DNA from: Spirochaetales bacterium
Lineage (GTDB): Bacteria > Spirochaetota > Spirochaetia > SZUA-6 > DRHE01
DNA: 11,528 nucleotides
Direction: 5' to 3'
NCBI GenBank assembly: GCA_023136785.1
Contig: JAGLQP010000022.1
Coordinates: forward strand, 1 to 11,528
Shown here: positions 6,448-11,528 of the stretch, in pieces
Layout: each line of letters opens with the position of its first letter
Numbering within the stretch: position 1 is the stretch's first letter
The notes under the pieces: generated by a model
Seen by the model: the letters and a program-made list of their open reading frames with translations, nothing else
Database searches by the model: none
What the model was told of the DNA's origin: nothing
Program-made: the position numbers and the translations under genes

Positions 6448-7083
6448 ATGAACCGGATTGCATCATTAGTCAGGCCGATCGTAAACAAAAAGTATATCTC
6501 CTTTCCGCAAGCCTTCCAGGGGGAGGTCATTCGCAAGGCTCTGCATCTGCTCATCGCTTTTGTACCTCTGTTCGCCAGCGTAGACCTGAGTGCCACGATG
6601 ATGCTTCTGGCCGGTGGTACGCTGTTTTACGTGTTCGCCGAGCGAATGCGCATCGAAGGTCGCCCCGTTTTCATCGTATCGGATTTGACCATTATTGCCT
6701 CCCGGGAAGAGGACAAGGGCCGCTTTGTTCTTGGACCGGTGACACTGGGCGTGGGAGCCATGCTGGCACTGCTGCTGTATCCGTCCACCGCGGCGGCTAT
6801 CGCAATCTATGCCTTGGCTTTCGGCGACGGGTTTGCCAGCCTGGCGGGAAAACTCTTTCGCAGCCCGGCGATTCCCTTCACCCGGAATAAGACCCTTGCC
6901 GGTACACTGGCCTGTTTTATCGCCGTGTTCTTAGCCACCTGGAAGCTAACCGGAGGCCTGTCCATCGCTTTCATCATTGCCGTGGGAGCCACGACCCTGG
7001 AACTCATTCCGATCCGGGACTTCGACAATCTGATCCTACCTGTAGGAACCGGCTTCATAGCAGCCTATATCTTGGCATTGTAG
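6448..7083 (+). CDS. DGK1/SEC59/VTE5-like CTP-dependent lipid kinase family protein
   Basis: A 211-residue polytopic membrane protein of the family that includes dolichol kinase (SEC59), yeast diacylglycerol kinase DGK1 and phytol kinase, enzymes that phosphorylate a lipid alcohol, often with CTP. Seen in order: E26-x-x-R-K-x-x-H near the N-terminus, GPVTLGVGAM at 96-105, AFGDGFASLAGKLF at 124-137, the KTLAGT box at 148-153, and the closing TLELIPIRDFDNLILP at 183-198. These are the conserved polar loops of the family between hydrophobic helices. Length is typical of the bacterial members. The ATG is preceded by a purine stretch AAAGAG. It stands alone between the lgt terminator and a convergent gene. 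Substrate is unknown; polyprenol, diacylglycerol or a phytol-like alcohol are all possible. Confidence 0.88.
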   Translation: MNRIASLVRPIVNKKYISFPQAFQGEVIRKALHLLIAFVPLFASVDLSATMMLLAGGTLFYVFAERMRIEGRPVFIVSDLTIIASREEDKGRFVLGPVTLGVGAMLALLLYPSTAAAIAIYALAFGDGFASLAGKLFRSPAIPFTRNKTLAGTLACFIAVFLATWKLTGGLSIAFIIAVGATTLELIPIRDFDNLILPVGTGFIAAYILAL

Positions 7084-7113
7084 AGCCAATCTGATCGAAG
7101 CTCTTCAGCGAAA

Positions 7114-7953
7114 TTACAGACCCAGATAGAAGACAACGATCTGTCTGACGAAGATTACAAAACCGACGATCAGGAGGGCCGTACCCAAAACGATAGGCAG
7201 TGGTGCGATGCCGTACTGCACGAGTTCCCTCCCGACAAAGAGGAACAGCCCCGCGACTGCGGCCACGGCAAAACGACGGCTTCGCCGCAGCCTGGCAGCG
7301 ACGAAGAAGTTGATCACCATCAGAGCCGCCAGGATCAACCGCACAAAGAAGTATCCCTGACGGTCTCCCAGCTTGTAGAGGAAGGTTGCCTCGTAGAGGC
7401 TGGTATCGAGAGGAAGTATTCCCGCCAGGGTGAAGGCCAGTACAGCCATACCTCCGATCAGTACGGAATACTGGGTGTACTTCATGGCGACGGCGTACAG
7501 ACTGGAGACCAGCAGACACAACAGGCCGAAGAAGCGGGAAAAAAGCACCACTCGGGTCACCACCACGTTGAGATACTGGGGTAGTCCGAAGGCCTGGAAG
7601 ATGAGATTTCCTAGGCGCCACGCTTCCAGAAAGAGCGAGAGACAGAACAGCATGATGAATAGAAGCTCCGCCGAGTCCGTTCTACGATAGAGGGTCCGCA
7701 CCCCCAGATTGGCCAGGACAGCAAAGAGGAGCAGGGATGCCATGCCAGTCAGGGCTGTGATGCGTAAGAATCCCGGCTCCAATGTGCCCATTACCAGCAA
7801 CCAACGGGGCACGGGTTCCGCCAGATCTCCCAGCACATCCGGCAGGATATCGAGCTGAAAAATCAAGTATGCTCCTACGGCAAACAGAACCAGATGGAAC
7901 AGGGAAACGACGAGGATCGAGACGGTTAATTTTTTGTGGAAGCTAACGGACAT
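7114..7953 (-). CDS. Polytopic membrane protein of unknown function
   Basis: A 279-residue protein, almost entirely hydrophobic, with about eight predicted membrane segments, the first at about 10-33. Small loops carry charged clusters such as RTLYRRTDSAE, LEAWRLGN and RLRRSRRF. There is no soluble domain. The layout loosely recalls seven-helix sensor membrane cores without an output domain, but I do not recognise a family. I take the ATG at 7953 as the start. The frame remains open to a TTG at 7989, but that TTG forms part of a plausible -35 element, which argues against it. No ribosome binding site is seen before either. It converges with the DGK1/SEC59-like gene (30 bases between stop codons) and is divergent from the DUF2259 gene. 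Confidence 0.75.
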   Translation of the reverse strand: MSVSFHKKLTVSILVVSLFHLVLFAVGAYLIFQLDILPDVLGDLAEPVPRWLLVMGTLEPGFLRITALTGMASLLLFAVLANLGVRTLYRRTDSAELLFIMLFCLSLFLEAWRLGNLIFQAFGLPQYLNVVVTRVVLFSRFFGLLCLLVSSLYAVAMKYTQYSVLIGGMAVLAFTLAGILPLDTSLYEATFLYKLGDRQGYFFVRLILAALMVINFFVAARLRRSRRFAVAAVAGLFLFVGRELVQYGIAPLPIVLGTALLIVGFVIFVRQIVVFYLGL

Positions 7954-7960
7954 ACTGTTA

Positions 7961-7989
7961 ATAAAAACAGATTTTCCGATTCTGGTCAA
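7961..7989 (-). promoter_or_regulatory. Candidate promoter of the polytopic membrane protein, giving a leaderless mRNA
   Basis: On the minus strand TTGACC (7989-7984, five of six) is followed after 17 bases by TTTTAT (7966-7961, four of six). Transcription would begin at about 7954, directly at the ATG at 7953. This fits the lack of a Shine-Dalgarno sequence. Confidence 0.4.
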
Positions 7990-8043
7990 AACGGCGTTGG
8001 CGTAAAAACTCTACAGAAAACCGAGAACTGTACGATACTGTCT

Positions 8044-8050
8044 AGAGGAG
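8044..8050 (+). promoter_or_regulatory. Ribosome binding site deciding the DUF2259 start
   Basis: AGAGGAG lies 5 bases before the ATG at 8056. It selects this start over the in-frame upstream codons, which reach back to 7936 and would overlap the divergent gene. Confidence 0.8.
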
Positions 8051-8055
8051 TTCTT

Positions 8056-8742
8056 ATGCGCATTAGAGCATTCCTGATTGTTATCCTAATTACCGTCTGC
8101 GGCGTGTTGTTCGCCGGGGACATCGCTACTTTCCAGAATCTAGGCTTTTCCCAAGACGGCAAGTACTTCATGTTTGCCCAATACGGCGCCGCGGAAAAGA
8201 CTTCCCTTCCTTATGTCGAGGTTTTCGTGGTCGATGTGGCGGCCAACCGCTTCGTTCCCGGAGGTGTGGAGAAAACGACCTACAACAATCCAATCGAGCC
8301 CGGAATCGACGGTCAGGGCGCTCTGTTCAATCTCCTGGCGGATTCTGCGGATCTGAAGAAACGCTGGAGGATCAACCACACGCTGACCGGGAGACTGGTC
8401 TACATCCTCCTCGATGGTGCGGAGCCCAAGAGTCAGCTCGAGTTTCGGGATTTCCAGGACAAGAAGAAGTACCGCATCACCCTGGTTCAATCCTCGAGCG
8501 GCAGCGGCGGGGAGGTGAAGTCTTCCTTCCACCTTCTGGTTACGGTAGAGGAAGAATCCGGCCGTTTTTCCAGCCATACCGTCGGACTTCCCGAGTATTG
8601 GCGGAAAGGGGTGAGGCGCTACCGGATCAAGCAGGTACTGCTGGCGCCGGATGACCGCTCCGTAGTCATGGTCATCGAGAGGGAGGAACAGGACTCGACC
8701 GGCGTCAACATCCGCTACATGGTGGAGACTCTTCGGCCTTAG
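8056..8742 (+). CDS. DUF2259-family secreted protein
   Basis: A 228-residue exported protein. The N-terminus MRIRAFLIVILITVCGVLFA is a standard signal peptide with probable cleavage after the Ala, before GDIATF. No cysteine follows in a lipobox position, so it is probably soluble in the periplasm or secreted. The mature start, with NLGFSQDGKYFMFAQYG, resembles the opening motif of DUF2259 predicted secreted proteins, which I associate with spirochaetes. The same phrase recalls WD40/TolB-like beta-propeller blades. The C-terminal LLAPDDRSVVMVIEREEQD looks like a second, related blade-like strand set. Function is unknown. It begins with a strong ribosome site and is divergent from the polytopic membrane protein. 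The following pfp gene has its own promoter. Confidence 0.82.
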   Translation: MRIRAFLIVILITVCGVLFAGDIATFQNLGFSQDGKYFMFAQYGAAEKTSLPYVEVFVVDVAANRFVPGGVEKTTYNNPIEPGIDGQGALFNLLADSADLKKRWRINHTLTGRLVYILLDGAEPKSQLEFRDFQDKKKYRITLVQSSSGSGGEVKSSFHLLVTVEEESGRFSSHTVGLPEYWRKGVRRYRIKQVLLAPDDRSVVMVIEREEQDSTGVNIRYMVETLRP

Positions 8743-8762
8743 CGGGTGGCAATGCCCGCACC

Positions 8763-8792
8763 TTGACACTCGATCTGCACAAATTCTAAAAT
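8763..8792 (+). promoter_or_regulatory. Strong sigma70 promoter of the pfp-proS operon
   Basis: A perfect TTGACA (8763-8768) and TAAAAT (8787-8792, five of six) are separated by 18 bases. This is the best promoter match in the window. Transcription would start near 8799, leaving a leader of about 48 bases that contains the pfp ribosome site AGGGGA (8833-8838), 8 bases before the ATG. Confidence 0.7.
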
Positions 8793-8846
8793 GCCACGTC
8801 AATCAAACAGATCTCATCCCTGCCTGTTGTTTAGGGGACGATTCAT

Positions 8847-10067
8847 ATGGCGAAAACGGCGATAAAGAACATAGGTATCATCACATCGGGAGGAGACGCA
8901 GGGGGGTTGAACGCCGTGATCCGCGGAGCCGCTCAGATGGCCCTGGCTCAAGGCATCAAGCCCTACGTGATCCCCAACGGCTACGCCGGCCTGTACAACC
9001 TGCTCGATACTGAAAAGCTGGTACTGTTAGACGAATCCCGAATCGGCCATGTTCATTCCAACCTGGCCGGTTCCGAGGCGGGCCATTCCCGGGTCAAGAT
9101 CTCCAAGATCCCCGATGAGAACCGCTACCAGCGCATCGTGGACGGGCTTAAAAAATTCGACATCGGCGGCCTGGTCATTTCCGGTGGAGATGATACGGGC
9201 AGCGTGGTGGTCGACCTGACCAACCACAACATCTCCTGTGTGCATGCGCCAAAGACCATGGATCTGGATCTGCAAACCTACTCGGTGGGGGCGGATTCAG
9301 CCATCAACCGCATCGCCCGCTTCGTGGAAGAGCTGAAGACTACGGGGATGAGCCACAACCGGATCATGATCGTCGAGGTATTCGGCCGCTATGCAGGGCA
9401 CACCGCCTTCCGGGGCGGCCTGGGCGCCGACGCGGACTGTATCCTGATCCCCGAGATCCCCGTGGATTTCGACATCGTCTACGAGCACATGAAGAAGTAC
9501 TTCATCGCCCGCGTTCGGGAGAGCGACGTCCATGCCGGCACCTACTCGATTGTCGTGGCCGAAGGCATTACCGATATCAAGGGCGAGCACATCACCGACG
9601 ACAGCACAGGCAAGGACTCCTTCGGCCATGCCAAGCTGGCCGGGGCCGGCAAATACGTGCGCAAGCAGCTCGATGACCGCATGAAGAATGACCCCGCGAT
9701 CAAGGAGTTCATGAAAGAGATGGGCATGTTCGTACCCAGGCTCTACGAGATCCCCGAGGCCCGGGAAGTGCTTCCGGGGCATTTGGTTCGCTGCGGCAGC
9801 ACCTCCGCCTTCGATGTCAACTTCGGCAAGGAAGCCGGTGCGGCGGCGGTTCGCCTGCTCATAGAGGGCATTACCGGTGTGACCGTGGCAAACGTATCCG
9901 ACGGCGAAATCTGCTACATGCCCACAAAAACAGCCATCGTGCCGCGTCATGTGGACGTGAACATGCTGGCACTGTACGAAGAACTGGGCGTTTGTTTCGG
10001 CCGCGAGGCGGCGGTCTACAAACCCACCTTCAGAGAAGAAACGGGAAGGAGCCTACGCTACCTGTAG
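8847..10067 (+). CDS. pfp: Pyrophosphate-type 6-phosphofructokinase
   Basis: Cytoplasmic glycolytic enzyme that converts fructose 6-phosphate to fructose 1,6-bisphosphate; 406 residues. The phosphofructokinase fold is evident: GGDAGGLNAVIRG at 15-27, SGGDDTGS at 112-119, PKTMDLDL at 135-142, VEVFGRYAGHTA at 176-187, VVAEG at 236-240, and the fructose-phosphate segment GHLVRCGSTSAFD at 311-323. Asp116 occupies the place of Gly104 of E. coli ATP-PFK, and Lys136 that of Gly124. These two residues mark pyrophosphate use, so PPi rather than ATP is the likely phosphoryl donor, and the reaction would be reversible. D139 is the catalytic base. The usual T-I-D-N-D is here T-M-D-L-D, an unusual Asn-to-Leu change. 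A good ribosome site and promoter precede it; proS follows after 6 bases. Confidence 0.93.
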   Translation: MAKTAIKNIGIITSGGDAGGLNAVIRGAAQMALAQGIKPYVIPNGYAGLYNLLDTEKLVLLDESRIGHVHSNLAGSEAGHSRVKISKIPDENRYQRIVDGLKKFDIGGLVISGGDDTGSVVVDLTNHNISCVHAPKTMDLDLQTYSVGADSAINRIARFVEELKTTGMSHNRIMIVEVFGRYAGHTAFRGGLGADADCILIPEIPVDFDIVYEHMKKYFIARVRESDVHAGTYSIVVAEGITDIKGEHITDDSTGKDSFGHAKLAGAGKYVRKQLDDRMKNDPAIKEFMKEMGMFVPRLYEIPEAREVLPGHLVRCGSTSAFDVNFGKEAGAAAVRLLIEGITGVTVANVSDGEICYMPTKTAIVPRHVDVNMLALYEELGVCFGREAAVYKPTFREETGRSLRYL

Positions 10068-10073
10068 CAACTC

Positions 10074-11504
10074 ATGGCTGAACGCATCACCCCCCGCGCA
10101 GAGAACTATTCTCAGTGGTACATAGATACCATCCTCCAGTCCAAACTGGCCGACTACTCACCGGTAAAAGGCTGCATGGTCATCCGTCCCCGCGGCTACG
10201 CCCTGTGGGAAAAGATGAAAGCCGGTCTGGATGGTCTGTTCAAGGAAACGGGACACCAGAACGCCTACTTCCCCATGCTGATTCCCGAAAGCTTCCTCAA
10301 AAAGGAGGCGGAGCACGTGAAAGGCTTCTCTCCCGAACTGGCCGTGGTGACCCACGCCGGCGGTGAGAAGCTGGAGGAACCGCTGATCCTCCGCCCCACT
10401 TCCGAGACGATCATCTGGAGCATGTACAAGAAATGGATCCAGTCCTACCGGGACCTGCCCCTGCTGATCAACCAGTGGGCCAACGTGATCCGTTGGGAAA
10501 AACGCACCCGTCTGTTCCTGCGCACCACGGAGTTTCTCTGGCAGGAGGGCCACACCGCCCACGCCACTGAGGAGGAAGCGCAGGAAGAAACCATCAAGAT
10601 GCTGATGGTGTACAAGAAGTTTGCCGAGGAGTACATGGCTCTTCCCGTGATCGCCGGGATCAAGAGCGAGAGCGAGAAGTTCGCCGGGGCGGTACAGACC
10701 TATGCCATCGAAGGCTTGATGCAGGACAAACGGGCGCTGCAGGCAGGCACCTCCCACAACCTGGGACAGAACTTCGCCAAGGCCTTTGATGTGACCTTCC
10801 AGACCAAAGAGGGAACTCTGGACCACGTGTGGGCTACGTCCTGGGGCGTATCCGCCCGTTTGGTGGGTGCGCTGATCATGACCCACTCCGACGACCGCGG
10901 CCTGGTCCTGCCTCCGGTCCTGGCACCGATCCAGGTGATGATCGTCCCGATCTTCAAGAACGAGAACAAGGCTCAAGTTGTCGGCTACGCCCGTAAATTG
11001 TACGAGCGGTTGAAAACTCAAGTTTCCGTAGAGATCGACGAGGACGACCAGAACTCTCCCGGCTGGAAATTCGCCGAAGCGGAGCTTCACGGTATCCCCA
11101 TCCGCGTCGAGGTCGGCCCGAAAGACATGGAAAAAAACCAAGCCATGCTGGTTCGGCGGGATACCTACGAAAAGATCCCCGTTGCCAATCCGGAAGTGGA
11201 AACTCGGGTCAAACAGCTTCTCGAAGAGATCCAGAACAATCTCTACCACCGCGCTCTGGCCTTCCGCAAGGAGAACACCCACCAGGCGGAGGACTACCAG
11301 AGCTTCAAGAAGCTCATCGAGGAGCAGGGCGGCTTCATCGAGAGCGGTTGGTGCGGAAACGCCGATTGCGAGGCAAAGATCAAGAAAGAAACCAAGGCAA
11401 CGATCCGGGTCCTGCCCATGGGCCGGAACGGGGCCGGGAACAGAACCTGCATCCTCTGCGGAGAAAAGGCGAAAGAGCTTGCCGTGTTTGCCAAAGCCTA
11501 TTGA
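10074..11504 (+). CDS. proS: Prolyl-tRNA synthetase, archaeal/eukaryote-type (ProS type 3)
   Basis: Charges tRNA-Pro with proline in the cytoplasm. The 476-residue product is the short class II form without the INS editing domain of E. coli ProRS, as also found in Borrelia and Thermus. Motif 1 includes AYFPMLIP (64-71). Motif 2 spans 140-162 with R140-W-E-K and [13 protein letters not shown]. The proline-site region has [16 protein letters not shown] (223-238), and motif 3 is [20 protein letters not shown] (258-277). The anticodon-binding domain runs about 284-385. The C-terminal zinc-type domain retains four cysteines, C427, C432, C459 and C462, and ends with a tyrosine (AKAY), as in the Thermus-type enzymes. 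The ATG is 6 bases after the pfp stop and has no close Shine-Dalgarno sequence (AAGGAG is 22 bases away). Translation is probably coupled to pfp. Confidence 0.96.
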   Translation: MAERITPRAENYSQWYIDTILQSKLADYSPVKGCMVIRPRGYALWEKMKAGLDGLFKETGHQNAYFPMLIPESFLKKEAEHVKGFSPELAVVTHAGGEKLEEPLILRPTSETIIWSMYKKWIQSYRDLPLLINQWANVIRWEKRTRLFLRTTEFLWQEGHTAHATEEEAQEETIKMLMVYKKFAEEYMALPVIAGIKSESEKFAGAVQTYAIEGLMQDKRALQAGTSHNLGQNFAKAFDVTFQTKEGTLDHVWATSWGVSARLVGALIMTHSDDRGLVLPPVLAPIQVMIVPIFKNENKAQVVGYARKLYERLKTQVSVEIDEDDQNSPGWKFAEAELHGIPIRVEVGPKDMEKNQAMLVRRDTYEKIPVANPEVETRVKQLLEEIQNNLYHRALAFRKENTHQAEDYQSFKKLIEEQGGFIESGWCGNADCEAKIKKETKATIRVLPMGRNGAGNRTCILCGEKAKELAVFAKAY

Positions 11505-11528
11505 ACCTACCGCCGCATCCCGGGTATT

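Noticed and set aside
7082..7104. AGAGC/GCTCT inverted repeat between the convergent genes as a bidirectional terminator
   Set aside because: Five pairs with a 13-base loop and no T-tract on either side; too weak.
8003..8027. Flagellar sigma28-like promoter (TAAA ... ACCGAGAA) before the DUF2259 gene
   Set aside because: The spacing is 13 rather than about 15 bases and the -10 matches only six of eight, so it is not distinguishable from chance.
8742..8759. Hairpin GCGGG/CCCGC directly after the DUF2259 stop as a terminator
   Set aside because: Only five pairs with an eight-base loop and no following T-run; it abuts the pfp promoter.

Overview
The window looks like a piece of chromosome from a free-living, moderately GC-rich spirochaete. 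This is inferred from gene content: a DUF2259-type secreted protein (a family I know mainly from spirochaetes), a large FapA/DUF342 protein, a pyrophosphate-type phosphofructokinase, and the short archaeal/eukaryote-type prolyl-tRNA synthetase also found in Borrelia. No mobile element, CRISPR array, rRNA or tRNA was seen. Most of it is housekeeping and envelope genes.

Left part (1-1506, minus strand): a C-terminal processing protease of family S41 (ctpA-like) runs leftward. It is followed after 10 bases by the first 17 codons of a probable YjbQ/UPF0047 protein cut by the window edge. A short divergent control region (about 1450-1580) separates ctpA from the rightward genes.

Centre-left (1581-6289, plus strand): a four-helix membrane protein of unknown function comes first. 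Next is a FapA/DUF342 gene divided into two same-frame ORFs (2192-2899 and 2900-5152) by a single TGA followed immediately by ATG. Then comes lgt (prolipoprotein diacylglyceryl transferase), only 10 bases behind the second fapA ORF. An intrinsic-terminator-like hairpin follows lgt.

Centre-right (6290-8742): an AT-rich promoter region precedes a DGK1/SEC59-type CTP-dependent lipid kinase-like membrane protein. This gene converges on a leftward polytopic membrane protein of unknown function. The latter is divergent from a DUF2259 secreted protein with a clear signal peptide and ribosome binding site.

Right part (8763-11504, plus strand): a near-consensus sigma70 promoter drives a probable two-gene operon. 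Its genes are a PPi-dependent phosphofructokinase and prolyl-tRNA synthetase, spaced 6 bases apart.

The most notable item is the TGA inside fapA. An internal repeat in the same protein aligns straight through the stop, so the gene was probably once a single ORF of about 986 codons. Yet a good Shine-Dalgarno sequence sits just ahead of the new ATG, so the split may be functional. I did not find a convincing new defence or mobile system here.
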